A DNA stretch of 64,000 nt, from contig JAOWLD010000001.1 in NCBI GenBank assembly GCA_025751475.1, forward strand, positions 558,001-622,000, given 5' to 3'. The DNA comes from Rhodobacteraceae bacterium XHP0102 (lineage in GTDB: Bacteria > Pseudomonadota > Alphaproteobacteria > Rhodobacterales > Rhodobacteraceae). Positions 9,549 to 18,041 of this stretch are shown piece by piece; within the stretch, counting starts at the first letter, position 1, and every line of letters starts with the position of its first letter. The translations under genes were made by a program, and so were the position numbers. A model generated the notes under the pieces. It was not told the DNA's origin. It searched no databases and was given only the letters and a program-made list of their open reading frames with translations.

Positions 9549-10937
9549 ATGTTGGACGAACAAGACCTCCATCTGGATGATGATCGTGACGCCTATGCGT
9601 TAGACGACAGTTTGCGCGCGCAATTGCGCCGCGCGGTGAGCGCGGAAGATGTGGATGCGATTGACGCGTTGATGGAGCCACTCCACCCCGCAGATATCGC
9701 TGACATCCTAGAACAAATTTCAAGTTCTGAACGCGAAGCGCTGTTGGCGCTTTGGTCGCGCGGGATTGATGGTGAGGTTCTTTCGGAACTGGACTGGTCG
9801 ATCCGCGAAGATATCCTGCCGCTGCTCCCGCGCGATGTCTTGGCCGAAGCGGTGCGCGAGCTTGACTCAGATGACGTTGTCGATCTGGTCGAAGACCTAG
9901 AGGAAGACCAGCAAGGCGCCATTTTGGGGGCGTTGGATGATGCAGATCGCGTTGCGGTCGAGCAAGCGCTGAGTTTCCCTGAAGGCTCCGCGGGGCGCTT
10001 GATGCAGCGCGAAGTTGTGCGCGCGCCTGAACATTGGACCGTGGGCGAGATGATTGATCATCTGCGCTCTGAGAAGGCAGAATTGCCCGAGCAGTTTTAC
10101 CATGTCATTCTTGTAACCCCTGCGATGAAACCCGTGGGTTACGTGTCGCTGGGGCGCCTGCTGTCGAGCGCGCGTGCGACCCCACTGACGGAAATTCTGG
10201 AGGATAGTTTCCGCACCATTCCCGCCAAGCAGGACGAGGATGATGTGGCCTATGCGTTCAACCAGTATCACCTGATTTCGGCCCCTGTGGTGGATGATGA
10301 CGGTCGCTTGGTTGGGGTGGTGACCATTGATGACGCGATGAGCGTCTTGGATGAGGTGAACGAGGAAGACCTGCGGCGTCTTTCTGGTGTGGGCGTTGAT
10401 GAAAGCTTGAACGACACCACATTTGAAACCGTGCGCCAGAGATTTCCTTGGCTATTCGTGAATCTGGCCACGGCTATCTTGGCCTCTATCGTTATCGCGC
10501 AATTTGAGGCCGTCATCGCGCAATTGGTGGCATTGGCGGTATTGATGCCAATCGTGGCTTCGATGGGGGGCAATGCAGGCACGCAAAGCCTTGCTTTGGC
10601 GGTGCGCGGGCTTGCCACGCGCGATTTGACCTCCGCGAACCTATGGCGTGTTGTGATGCGCGAGGCAGGTGTGGGCGCGCTCAACGGCATTGCCTTTGCT
10701 GTTGTGATGGGGGTGGTCGGATATTTCTGGTTCGACTCTGCCATGCTGGGCGGCGTGATCGCAGCGGCGATGGTGGTCAATATGATTGTTGCAGGCCTTG
10801 CGGGTATTCTGATCCCCGTGGCCTTGGAGCGGTTCGGCGCAGACCCCGCATTGGCCTCGGGCACTTTTGTGACCACTGTGACCGATGTGGTGGGCTTTTT
10901 CGCCTTCCTTGGTCTGGCCGCCGTGGTTCTGATCTAG
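9549..10937 (+). CDS. mgtE: magnesium transporter MgtE
   Basis: Inner-membrane Mg2+ channel/transporter gated by its own cytosolic domain. 462 residues, the usual length. Order of parts: acidic helical N domain (residues ~15-130, with LHPADIADILEQ), a CBS pair (~135-255, with HLISAPVVDDDGRLVGVV), a connecting helix, then a five-helix membrane domain (~285-462) holding the pore motif MPIVASMGGNAGTQSLAL. Transcribed with the folate/glmM run or from its own leader; the preceding 96 bp hold two hairpins. The stop overlaps that of the converging gene by 4 bp. Confidence 0.96.
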   Translation: MLDEQDLHLDDDRDAYALDDSLRAQLRRAVSAEDVDAIDALMEPLHPADIADILEQISSSEREALLALWSRGIDGEVLSELDWSIREDILPLLPRDVLAEAVRELDSDDVVDLVEDLEEDQQGAILGALDDADRVAVEQALSFPEGSAGRLMQREVVRAPEHWTVGEMIDHLRSEKAELPEQFYHVILVTPAMKPVGYVSLGRLLSSARATPLTEILEDSFRTIPAKQDEDDVAYAFNQYHLISAPVVDDDGRLVGVVTIDDAMSVLDEVNEEDLRRLSGVGVDESLNDTTFETVRQRFPWLFVNLATAILASIVIAQFEAVIAQLVALAVLMPIVASMGGNAGTQSLALAVRGLATRDLTSANLWRVVMREAGVGALNGIAFAVVMGVVGYFWFDSAMLGGVIAAAMVVNMIVAGLAGILIPVALERFGADPALASGTFVTTVTDVVGFFAFLGLAAVVLI

Positions 10938-12703
10938 CCGTTTGGCACCTCAAGCGTGATGTTCTGACCGTCTTTGATATATTGCAGACTGTCATCATCA
11001 ATCGCGGCGACACGGCCCCCATCCAAGCGGTCTCCCACCTCAACCGTGACAAACCGCCCCGAAGCAAGACGCACTAATGCGCGGCGGTTGTTTGAGGACC
11101 CCGTAACACCGATCAAATTGGTGTTGCGCAGGTTGATGGCGTTGCGATTTGTTGCGGCACGCGTGACCCGCTCGCCAGAGGGTGTATCGGTGCTGATGGC
11201 GGCGATTTCGGCTTCGATCTCGGCATCTGCGCCGGATTGCGCGGCGGCCTCGGCGGCAACCCCACTGGGGGCGGCGGGTGTTGCGGGCTGTGCGGCGGCG
11301 ACAACCGCCTCAAACCCTGCAGGGCGTGCCTGTGGCAAGAGTGAACGCGCGAGCGCCAAGTCGCTGATCAAGGCTTGGTTGGCGGTGCGCCCCGCGCTGA
11401 CGGCGGCGGCGGCGGCCTCGGCGGCGTGGGTGGCTTCGGCAATTTCTTGCAAGGAGGCGGGACGCAAGCGGGGGATGAAAGCGGCCAATTCGGCGCGGGT
11501 GAAGCCATTGAGCCTTTGGCGTTCGAGAATTTCTGCGAAATTCTCAGGGCGCAGGCGTGGTGGCGTATTGGCCAAGGCCGCTTGCGTTTCGGCGATGGCA
11601 GCTATGGCGGCGCGGGCGGTTTCAACAATCGCGTCAGGGCGGGGGATGGCCGCGACCGCAGGCGCGCCCGCGATAATCAGCACACCCTCGGGGTTGAGCG
11701 TCCCTTCGGGGCTTGGATCAACCAAACCCGCCGCGTTAAGCACACCGCCCGTCCCAAAGGGCAGGGGCGAAAGGATTGGGGCAGGAAGATCACTGCCCGT
11801 GCCCCCTTGAGGTGGGCGCAGGGCCAACGCATCTTGCTGAGGCACAATCGGGTCAATTGCATCAAGCCTGACACGATCCGAAACGGTGCGCGGCAGCGTC
11901 AGCGGGGCAATTGTTGGGGCAAGGGCAATCTCGGGTGCGGGCAAGGCTTGGGGTTCGGGGCGGGGTTGGGGTGGCTCAACGGCCTCGACCACCACTGGTT
12001 CTTCGGGTGGAGTGCGGGCCTCGATCACTTCGGGTGCGGCCGTTGGCGCCATATTGTCGGATGGCTGGTCGGGCCAAACCATCCACATCAAAGCGAGGGC
12101 AGCCACAGCCCCGCCAAGCGCCAATGGTGCAGGCTTTAGCCTTGGTCGCGCGGGTATGAAATCCAGCAAGCGCCAAGGCACTATTGCGCGCGGGCCTATC
12201 TTTGCGCGATCCGCAGAAACAGATGCTTGGGTGTGCAATCCGAAAACGGGCGCACCATCATATTCGTTGGGGCGCGTTTCAACCGTTAGGGCAGCGGCGT
12301 TGATCCCATATGCGGATACGAATGTGTTGGCGTCTTCAATCGTTTCTTGTGCAATGGCCGCGATCTGTAAGAGGGGCCCATGGCGCACCCAATCGTAGCG
12401 CAGCTCGTCCAGAGGGTAGGGTGTCAAACCGTCAAGGCGCGTCTCCACGGCTTGGATTTCTGCAGCGCGATTTTGGATCGAGGGGGCGGGGCAGGTGGTG
12501 AAAAGAACCTGCTCGCGCGGGATAACCAACAACAGCTGCGCATTTTTTTTCTGGCTGATGAGCGCCTTCATACGGGCAAAGGCCTCGCTCAAATCATCCG
12601 CTGCAGGCGCGGTCGTGATCACGTTTTCCCACTGGTCATCCGTTTGGCGGGCCGCCAAAATAATCGCCTCTGGCGAGAGATGTAGCGTGAACTCCGTGGT
12701 CAA
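10934..12703 (-). CDS. PilM/GspL-like and GspC/PilP-like fusion protein
   Basis: 589-residue membrane protein with an unusual layout. Residues 1-170 resemble the actin-like cytoplasmic part of GspL/PilM (VIPREQVLFTTCPAP, LDGLTPYPLDELRYDW, AAIAQETIEDANTF). A single membrane helix sits near 190-210, followed by a Pro/Glu-rich periplasmic linker and a long Ala-rich region. Residues ~520-589 resemble the GspC/PilP homology region (NLIGVTGSSNNRRALVRL, VTVEVGDRLDGGRVAAI). Start is TTG at 12703 with AGGGA upstream. No pilus or type II secretion genes are nearby. Such proteins recur in this family of bacteria and are often mislabelled; the role is unknown, perhaps linking a cytoplasmic ring to the periplasm. 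Confidence 0.7.
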   Translation of the reverse strand: MTTEFTLHLSPEAIILAARQTDDQWENVITTAPAADDLSEAFARMKALISQKKNAQLLLVIPREQVLFTTCPAPSIQNRAAEIQAVETRLDGLTPYPLDELRYDWVRHGPLLQIAAIAQETIEDANTFVSAYGINAAALTVETRPNEYDGAPVFGLHTQASVSADRAKIGPRAIVPWRLLDFIPARPRLKPAPLALGGAVAALALMWMVWPDQPSDNMAPTAAPEVIEARTPPEEPVVVEAVEPPQPRPEPQALPAPEIALAPTIAPLTLPRTVSDRVRLDAIDPIVPQQDALALRPPQGGTGSDLPAPILSPLPFGTGGVLNAAGLVDPSPEGTLNPEGVLIIAGAPAVAAIPRPDAIVETARAAIAAIAETQAALANTPPRLRPENFAEILERQRLNGFTRAELAAFIPRLRPASLQEIAEATHAAEAAAAAVSAGRTANQALISDLALARSLLPQARPAGFEAVVAAAQPATPAAPSGVAAEAAAQSGADAEIEAEIAAISTDTPSGERVTRAATNRNAINLRNTNLIGVTGSSNNRRALVRLASGRFVTVEVGDRLDGGRVAAIDDDSLQYIKDGQNITLEVPNG

Positions 12704-12862
12704 AATATCCCTGCGCTTCTGTTGCTTGTAAGGGGTCAGGCCAAGTTGGCGCGCATCACACGCGCTACGCCACAGTTTATATGCATTTTGGCGCTGTCAT
12801 AAACCAGATAAGCGCGGATTTTCGTAAAAATATCCACGCATCACGGCTCACTTAAGACGTGT

Positions 12863-13450
12863 TCAAACCAGCTTTTCGTAGATACGCACGATCAGCAGCG
12901 CAAACAGCAAAGATCCCATCAATGCCGCCGCATCCGTAAGGCACAGCAAGAAGACCGTCCCTACAGTGTCAAATTCCGTCCATGGCGCAGCGATTGTGCC
13001 GATACCGGCAAGCAATGCTGTGGATGGAATCAATGCCAGCGGCAGAAGACGCCAAGAGCTGCGCTGTTCTGGGGTGCTATATAAACCGATTTTTCTAAAC
13101 AGGCTGAAAAAGCAGACGGGCAGGGCGACACCCAAAAGGCCCAACGATACGATTGTCCCAAAATCAACATCGGTTTGAATGTAGCCAATTGCGACCAAGG
13201 CGGGCAGGCTATAGATGATGGCCATGCGATCAAAAAGCCACGCAAGCAGCAATTTTGTGACGCTGACGAAGCCAAAAAGAAGGTAAAGCCCCGCAGGTTC
13301 GGCCTCGGATCTGGCGGCTGTCAAAGCGGCCACTGCCATGTTCAACAGAACAGCAGAAGATAACACCACAGACACGATAGCCGTTGTTCTGAGAGGCTCT
13401 TTTTGCTCAATATACACGCGCGTTATGCGCATACACACCCAGTGAAACAC
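12863..13450 (-). CDS. four-helix membrane protein of unknown function
   Basis: 195 residues with about four to five hydrophobic stretches (around residues 24-46, 52-72, 95-115, 130-152 and 165-190) and a basic C-terminal tail (RIYEKLV). The GTG at 13450 is chosen because AAGGAG lies 8 bases before it. No family is recognised. It is noticeably richer in A and T than the surrounding genes and lies 127 bp downstream of, and in line with, a winged-helix regulator on the same strand, so regulator and membrane protein may form a small operon acquired by transfer. A role cannot be assigned. Confidence 0.65.
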   Translation of the reverse strand: MFHWVCMRITRVYIEQKEPLRTTAIVSVVLSSAVLLNMAVAALTAARSEAEPAGLYLLFGFVSVTKLLLAWLFDRMAIIYSLPALVAIGYIQTDVDFGTIVSLGLLGVALPVCFFSLFRKIGLYSTPEQRSSWRLLPLALIPSTALLAGIGTIAAPWTEFDTVGTVFLLCLTDAAALMGSLLFALLIVRIYEKLV

Positions 13451-13577
13451 GCGGTTTGCTCCTTAAATGTTTAGGGCTCCGCTCCTGCTTATGGTCGGCC
13501 AGATCGACAGACTTCTTATTTTCAATAAGCCGTATCGTTCAGATCTAAACTTTGCAAGTGTATATAATTGTTTAATG

Positions 13578-13901
13578 TCAATCGCTTTTGTGCAGCAGGT
13601 TTTGCCACTTTTTGGATTTTCTATAATGCTTGGCGCGGCTGTCTGGGCTAAGTTCAATATATCCCTTTTTCATAAGGGATTTCAGGGCGCGATTGAACGT
13701 GGCCGTTGGGACATCGCGCATCAGGCTGTGGTTGCGGATTTCCGCCGATGTCAACACTTGGTCAGGATTTTCGGCAAGAAGGTCAACCGCGTAAAGCAGG
13801 TCAAGCTCAACCTTCGGCAGAGAAACCAATCGCAAATCCCGCTCTAGGGACGCCAGCAGCTGCCGCATTCGGGACAAGACATTGAGCGAGTTCTGATCCA
13901 A
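13578..13901 (-). CDS. small winged-helix (MarR-like) transcriptional regulator
   Basis: 107 residues. An N-terminal helix (MRQLLASLERDLRL) could dimerise; residues ~25-95 look like a winged helix: LLYAVDLLAENPDQVLTS (helix 1), the putative recognition helix TATFNRALKSLMKKG, then a basic wing SPDSRAKHYRKS. The start is TTG at 13901 with GGAG 7 bases upstream. Low GC like its partner at 12863-13450. It probably controls itself and the membrane gene; candidate sites lie just upstream (repeats at 13932-13948, 14031-14050 and 14069-14085). Exact family is uncertain. Confidence 0.65.
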   Translation of the reverse strand: MDQNSLNVLSRMRQLLASLERDLRLVSLPKVELDLLYAVDLLAENPDQVLTSAEIRNHSLMRDVPTATFNRALKSLMKKGYIELSPDSRAKHYRKSKKWQNLLHKSD

Positions 13902-13931
13902 GCCGCCACTCCGATTAACTCATTTTGACAA

Positions 13932-14085
13932 CTTATCTCAAACGAGAGGACCAACGCAGCCAAGTTTCACTAATTTTACAATATAATTCATATATGTTTC
14001 GTAAATGCAACGGACATAAATTCGCATTCTTTATCAAAAATTATCAAAATGATTGAAAAGCCTCTCGTCTTATGTCAAACGCGAG
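13932..14085. repeat. repeats upstream of the winged-helix gene
   Basis: Two near-identical 17-mers, CTTATCTCAAACGAGAG (13932-13948) and CTTATGTCAAACGCGAG (14069-14085), differ at two positions. CGAGAGG (13943-13949) and CCTCTCG (14061-14067) are inverted copies. A tandem pair TTATCAAAAA/TTATCAAAAT fills 14031-14050. These lie in the AT-rich spacer in front of the regulator at 13578-13901 and are reasonable operator candidates. Confidence 0.5.
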
Positions 14086-14164
14086 TCATGGGGGCGTTTC
14101 TGCCAAAGACTAAGAGATGCTGCGCTGCTGCTTTCGTCTTTTGCTGAGACCAATTTCCCCGACC

Positions 14165-14338
14165 GAAATTTGAACACCCCTCCTGCAGCTGGCCAATCTT
14201 GCAGGTTGGGTGCGGGCTACTCCGTAACCCCATCGTAGCCCGGGGCAGAGGCCAGTCCCCAGTTTAGCAGCCGACACTGGCCTCTGCCCGAACCTATCAA
14301 AAAACCCCCGCCCAAACGCGTTTGGACGGGGGTTTTTT
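14165..14338 (+). ncRNA. candidate structured small RNA with intrinsic terminator
   Basis: Noncoding-looking stretch with three successive hairpins and a terminator: CCTGCA/TGCAGG (14182-14187 with 14200-14205), CGGGCTAC/GTAGCCCG (14213-14220 with 14235-14242), a perfect 14-bp stem GGGCAGAGGCCAGT/ACTGGCCTCTGCCC (14243-14256 with 14276-14289), then the terminator at 14299-14338. CCTCCT (14179-14184), identical to the anti-Shine-Dalgarno sequence, begins just before and runs into the first stem. It does not resemble tmRNA, RNase P RNA, SRP RNA or a SAM riboswitch. No convincing promoter was found, so the 5' end is a guess. The plus strand is chosen because the terminator follows it in that direction. 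Confidence 0.4.
14299..14338. terminator. bidirectional intrinsic terminator
   Basis: Two 20-base arms (14299-14318 and 14319-14338) are complementary with one mismatch; A6 runs on the left and T6 on the right make it work in both directions. It ends metY (minus strand, stop 17 bp away) and the candidate RNA on the plus strand. Confidence 0.9.
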
Positions 14339-14355
14339 GTTTCGATGACAATGAT

Positions 14356-15648
14356 TTAGGCGGTGGCTTTGGCCAGGGCCTGATCCAGATCAGCAATCAG
14401 ATCATCGGCATCTTCAATCCCGATGGATACGCGCACAACATTGGGCGCGGCCCCTGCGGCTTGTTGCTGCTCAGGTGTCAGTTGGCGGTGGGTGGTTGAG
14501 GCCGAATGGATGATCAACGAACGCGTATCGCCCAAATTGGCGACATGGCTGAACAATTCCAAACTGTCGACCAGTTTGACACAGGCCTCATAGCCGCCTT
14601 TCACCGCGAAAGTGAACAGCGCGCCTGCGCCCTTGGGGCAGACATCCTTAACCCGCCCATGATAGGGGGAGGAGGGCAGACCCGCATAGGTTACGAAATC
14701 CACGCGGGGGTCTTTTTCAAGCCATGCAGCGATTTTTGCGGCATTCTCGACATGGCGCTGCATCCGCAAGGACAGGGTCTCGATCCCCATCAGCGTGTAA
14801 TGCGCCGCTTGCGGGTTCATGGTCATACCCAAATCGCGCAAGCCAATCGCGATGGAGTGAAAGGTAAAGGCCATTGGCCCCAAGGCCTCATGGAACTTTA
14901 GGCCATGATAGGCGGGTTCAGGCGCCGAGAGCGAGGGGAATTTGTCACTGGCTGACCAGTCAAATTTCCCGCTATCAACCACACAGCCGCCTGTCACGGT
15001 GCCATTGCCTGTGAGATATTTGGTGGTGGAATGCACAACCAAGGTCGCGCCATGCTCAATCGGGCGGCACAGATAAGGCGTGGCGGAGGTGTTATCCACA
15101 ATCAACGGGATGCCCGCGCCATCTGCGATATCTGCAATGCTGCGCAGATCGGTGATATAGCCACCAGGGTTTGCAATTGCCTCGCAGAACACGGCGCGGG
15201 TGTTGTCGTCAATCGCGGCCTTCACGGCATCCAGATCATCGAAATCTACGAATGTTGCCGACCAGCCAAAGCGTTTGATGGTCTGGCTGAATTGCGTGAC
15301 CGTGCCACCATAGAGGCGCGTTGAGGCCACGATATTGCAGCCTGGTCCCATCAATGGAAACAGCGCCATGATCTGTGCCGCATGACCAGAGGAGCAGCAG
15401 ACCGCGCCAACACCGCCCTCAAGGGTTGCAATGCGCTCTTGCAGAACGGCCACGGTGGGGTTGGTCAGGCGCGAATAGATAAAGCCCACCTCCTGCAAGT
15501 TGAACAAACGCGCCGCGTGATCGGCGTCTTTGAACACATAGGCGGTGGTTTGATAGATCGGCGTCTGCCGCGCCCCTGTTGCGGGGTCTGGATGTGCGCC
15601 AGCATGAATTTGCAGCGTGTCAAATTTTAGCGCTTTGGGGTCGGACAT
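14356..15648 (-). CDS. metY: O-acetylhomoserine sulfhydrylase (aminocarboxypropyltransferase)
   Basis: PLP enzyme making homocysteine (or methionine) from O-acetylhomoserine and sulfide (or methanethiol). 430 residues, the usual MetY length, longer than MetZ/MetB. TLQIHAGAHPDPATGARQTP and the YSRLTNPT loop open the protein; the PLP Lys is in HSTTKYLTGNGT; SLIIHSASTTHRQL is the family C-terminal motif. AGGAGAG precedes the ATG. The gene stands alone and ends at a strong terminator. I looked for a SAM-II riboswitch in its leader and saw none, unlike metZ at 47184. Confidence 0.95.
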   Translation of the reverse strand: MSDPKALKFDTLQIHAGAHPDPATGARQTPIYQTTAYVFKDADHAARLFNLQEVGFIYSRLTNPTVAVLQERIATLEGGVGAVCCSSGHAAQIMALFPLMGPGCNIVASTRLYGGTVTQFSQTIKRFGWSATFVDFDDLDAVKAAIDDNTRAVFCEAIANPGGYITDLRSIADIADGAGIPLIVDNTSATPYLCRPIEHGATLVVHSTTKYLTGNGTVTGGCVVDSGKFDWSASDKFPSLSAPEPAYHGLKFHEALGPMAFTFHSIAIGLRDLGMTMNPQAAHYTLMGIETLSLRMQRHVENAAKIAAWLEKDPRVDFVTYAGLPSSPYHGRVKDVCPKGAGALFTFAVKGGYEACVKLVDSLELFSHVANLGDTRSLIIHSASTTHRQLTPEQQQAAGAAPNVVRVSIGIEDADDLIADLDQALAKATA

Positions 15649-15807
15649 GGGTTTTCTCTCCTCGCGTGTTTCCCTAGCGGTTATGTTTAGGGCGGGATGG
15701 TGCGCAAAACAACAACTGTCGCAGATGTTATTGGCATTGCCACTGGACCTTGGCGGCGCGTTGCGGCATTAGAGAGGACGTAATCGCGATTTATCTCGGA
15801 GATCGTC

Positions 15808-16185
15808 ATGCTCTCATTTTTGATGCGCCTCGTGACATGGTGGAACGGTCAAACGCTAGGCACGCAGCTTTACACATGGCGTAAGGGCGTGAAAGTGGGC
15901 GAGGATGCCGAGGGCAATGTGTTTTATCAATCCCGCGATGGCAAACGCCGCTGGGTCATATTCAACGGCGAGGCCGAAGCCAGCCGTATCAGCCCAGACT
16001 GGCATGGATGGCTCCATCATACATGGGATAAATCCCCCGTTGAGGCGCCGATTGCGCGCAAATCATGGGAAAAATCGCATGAGATGAATTTGACAGGCTC
16101 TGGTGCGGCCTATGTGCCAGCGGGGTCATTGCGCAAGGATGCGCCGGTTGTGCGTCAGGATTACGAGGCATGGAGCCCCGAATAA
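15808..16185 (+). CDS. NADH:ubiquinone oxidoreductase accessory subunit, NDUFA12 family
   Basis: 125-residue homologue of the mitochondrial complex I accessory subunit NDUFA12 (B17.2), found in alphaproteobacteria. Family features: [49 protein letters not shown] and [13 protein letters not shown], then a Tyr/Pro-rich tail. It is peripheral to respiratory complex I on the cytoplasmic side; the main nuo operon is not in view. CGGAG precedes the ATG. It heads a plus-strand run with mlaD and a DUF2155 gene, an arrangement common in this family of bacteria. Confidence 0.93.
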   Translation: MLSFLMRLVTWWNGQTLGTQLYTWRKGVKVGEDAEGNVFYQSRDGKRRWVIFNGEAEASRISPDWHGWLHHTWDKSPVEAPIARKSWEKSHEMNLTGSGAAYVPAGSLRKDAPVVRQDYEAWSPE

Positions 16186-16226
16186 CAGTCCCGCGATAAC
16201 GCGCCATCAGGAAAGGGGTTCCCGTT

Positions 16227-16679
16227 ATGGCTGAGAACAGGTTGAGCGAGGTTTTGGTGGGCGGCGCGGTCGTGGCGGTAGCGGCGGGCTTTTTGTTTTA
16301 TGCCGCTGAAATTGGCGGTGTCGGGGCGCGCGGTGCCGCCAGCTATGAGTTGTCCGCCCTGTTCCGCTCTGCCGAAGGGATCGGCATTGGCACGGATGTG
16401 CGGCTTGCAGGCGTGAAAGTGGGCTCGGTCAGCAGTCTCAGCCTTGACCCTGAAACGTTCCGTGCCGAGGCTATGTTGTCGATCCGTGACGATATTTTGC
16501 TGCCCGATGACAGTATTGTCTCCATCGCCTCCGAAGGGCTTTTGGGTGGGTCTTTTGTCGAAATTCAGCCTGGTGGCTCGCCGTTCAACCTCGCGGCGGG
16601 GGATGAGGTGATGAACACGCAAAGCTCGGTCAGTCTTGTGACCTTATTGATGCGGGCCTTCTCAGGTGCTGGCCAATAA
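16227..16679 (+). CDS. mlaD: phospholipid-shuttle MCE protein MlaD
   Basis: 150-residue single-MCE-domain protein anchored by an N-terminal helix (VLVGGAVVAVAAGFLFYAA, residues ~9-27), with the domain in the periplasm. The MCE core is typical: ELSALFRSAEGIGIGTDVRL, AGVKVGSV, and ASEGLLGGSFVEIQPGG. MlaD forms the hexameric ring of the Mla transporter, which maintains outer-membrane lipid asymmetry; the ATPase, permease and other mla genes are not in the window. Its stop is one base from the ATG of the DUF2155 gene, indicating coupled translation. Confidence 0.9.
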   Translation: MAENRLSEVLVGGAVVAVAAGFLFYAAEIGGVGARGAASYELSALFRSAEGIGIGTDVRLAGVKVGSVSSLSLDPETFRAEAMLSIRDDILLPDDSIVSIASEGLLGGSFVEIQPGGSPFNLAAGDEVMNTQSSVSLVTLLMRAFSGAGQ

Positions 16680-16680
16680 A

Positions 16681-17346
16681 ATGCGCACATCCGTTGTGGG
16701 ATATCTTGCGGCTTTCGCTTTATCCGCGCTGCCTGCCGTGGCGCAGGATCAAAATTTGGGCCTCAGCGGCCCGATTTCGGAAGATGGAATCGTGGTGATC
16801 CCGATTGATCCGCTGCCCCTTGGGCAAGACCGTCCGCAAACCTTTGGCGAAGGACCGCTGCCCCAAGGCGATGGGCGGGTGATTGCGCCTGCCCCGACCA
16901 TGGGAGAGGCCGCGCCTGTGATTGTGCCGCAAGCGGATGGGCAGGGGGCAACCCTGACAGATAACGGAGATGCAGGTCAATCTGGCGTTCTCTTGGAAAC
17001 CCGCACCGCCGAACCCGATTTGGGCGGTGTGACCTCGATCACGGAGATTGCAACGCAGCAAGGCTCAGGCGCGCTGTTGCGTGCCTTGGACAAAACCCTT
17101 GCGCAATCGCGCGACATAGATTTGCGCGCGGGCGAGGCCACGCGACTGGGGCGGGTCAATGTCGAAATGCTCGAATGTCGTTACCCCGAGGGGGATCCCA
17201 GTTCTGATGCTTTTGCGCATATGCGGATTACGGATGATCAAGGCGGCACGCTGTTTGATGGTTGGATGATTGCGTCCAGCCCCGCGTTGATTGCCTTTGA
17301 CCATCCGCGCTATGATGTTTGGGTCTTGCGCTGCAGCACATCCTGA
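16681..17346 (+). CDS. DUF2155 domain protein, exported
   Basis: 221 residues. A signal peptide (to ALPAVAQ, ~residue 23) is followed by a Pro/Gly-rich linker and a C-terminal DUF2155 domain (~residues 120-221) with [51 protein letters not shown]; two Cys may form a disulfide. An upstream GTG at 16666 overlaps mlaD and is less likely than the ATG at 16681. The 3' end overlaps the converging aat gene by 37 bp. DUF2155 proteins are periplasmic and uncharacterised; adjacency to mlaD hints at an envelope role but does not prove it. Confidence 0.85.
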   Translation: MRTSVVGYLAAFALSALPAVAQDQNLGLSGPISEDGIVVIPIDPLPLGQDRPQTFGEGPLPQGDGRVIAPAPTMGEAAPVIVPQADGQGATLTDNGDAGQSGVLLETRTAEPDLGGVTSITEIATQQGSGALLRALDKTLAQSRDIDLRAGEATRLGRVNVEMLECRYPEGDPSSDAFAHMRITDDQGGTLFDGWMIASSPALIAFDHPRYDVWVLRCSTS

Positions 17347-17966
17347 GGGGTGAACACCCTTTGACCTGCATGGAAATCCGCTTCAAGCGCCAAGGCAGCA
17401 TCCAGACGCTTGCGGTATTCCGTGCGGGTGATCTCCATCGCGCCAAGGCTGATGAGATGGGGCGTGGTGAATTGCACATCAAAAAGTGAAAACCCGCCCG
17501 CATTAAGACGCGCGACCAAATAGGCCAAAGCGATTTTGGACGTATCGCGCATCCGTGAAAACATACTTTCACCGAAAAATGCGCCCCCAAGGGCCACGCC
17601 ATACACCCCGCCCACCAAGTCACGGCCCTGCCAAATTTCCAAAGAATGCGCAAAACCTTCTGCGTGCAAAGCGGTATAGAGCTGCGCGATCTCGCTGTTG
17701 ATCCATGTTTCCTCCCGATCTGCGCAAGCGGCGACAACGGCGGCGAAATCGAAGTTGATCTTAACCTCGAACGCCTCTTGCCGAATTTTGCGCGCAAGGC
17801 TGCGGGAGATGTGAAACCCATCAAGTGGAATGATCCCGCGCCGTTTGGGTTCCACCCAAAATATGCGCGGATCATCACGGGATTCAGACATTGGAAAAAT
17901 GCCCGCCGCATAGGCGTGCAACAACAGCTGCGGGGTGATCTGGGATGCGGGAATGGCGTCAGGCAT
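17310..17966 (-). CDS. aat: leucyl/phenylalanyl-tRNA--protein transferase
   Basis: Adds Leu or Phe to N-terminal Lys/Arg of proteins, making N-end-rule degrons for ClpS/ClpAP. 218 residues, typical for Aat. Motifs: [75 protein letters not shown] and [16 protein letters not shown]. The ATG at 17966 matches the family N-terminus; the frame stays open to 18008. Clusters with accC-accB on the minus strand. Its 3' end is antisense to the last 37 bp of the DUF2155 gene. Confidence 0.95.
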   Translation of the reverse strand: MPDAIPASQITPQLLLHAYAAGIFPMSESRDDPRIFWVEPKRRGIIPLDGFHISRSLARKIRQEAFEVKINFDFAAVVAACADREETWINSEIAQLYTALHAEGFAHSLEIWQGRDLVGGVYGVALGGAFFGESMFSRMRDTSKIALAYLVARLNAGGFSLFDVQFTTPHLISLGAMEITRTEYRKRLDAALALEADFHAGQRVFTPQDVLQRKTQTS

Positions 17967-18041
17967 GAGGCAGGAATAACATGAAAAGGGCCAAAACACT
18001 GCACGCATTTTGGCCCCACCTATGAATGTCTGGCGCGGGGT

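Noticed and set aside
9549-9600. Known Mg2+ riboswitch (M-box or mgtA leader) for mgtE
   Set aside because: The 96-bp leader is too short and lacks the conserved elements; only a local hairpin is visible.
13467-13847. 126-residue frame on the plus strand
   Set aside because: Antisense to the winged-helix gene, which has a better ribosome site and a coherent fold.
14053-14238. 61-residue frame in the AT-rich spacer
   Set aside because: No good ribosome site, no family-like composition, and it runs into strong RNA hairpins; the region is better explained as noncoding.
14165-14338. tmRNA, RNase P RNA, SRP RNA or 6S RNA
   Set aside because: None of the conserved core sequences I know for the first three is present. 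6S RNA cannot be excluded by eye, but no family match is claimed.
15649-15760. SAM-II riboswitch upstream of metY
   Set aside because: Searched on the minus strand; the GATTT/ATTGC and AATGC-GCTAAA elements seen at metZ are absent.
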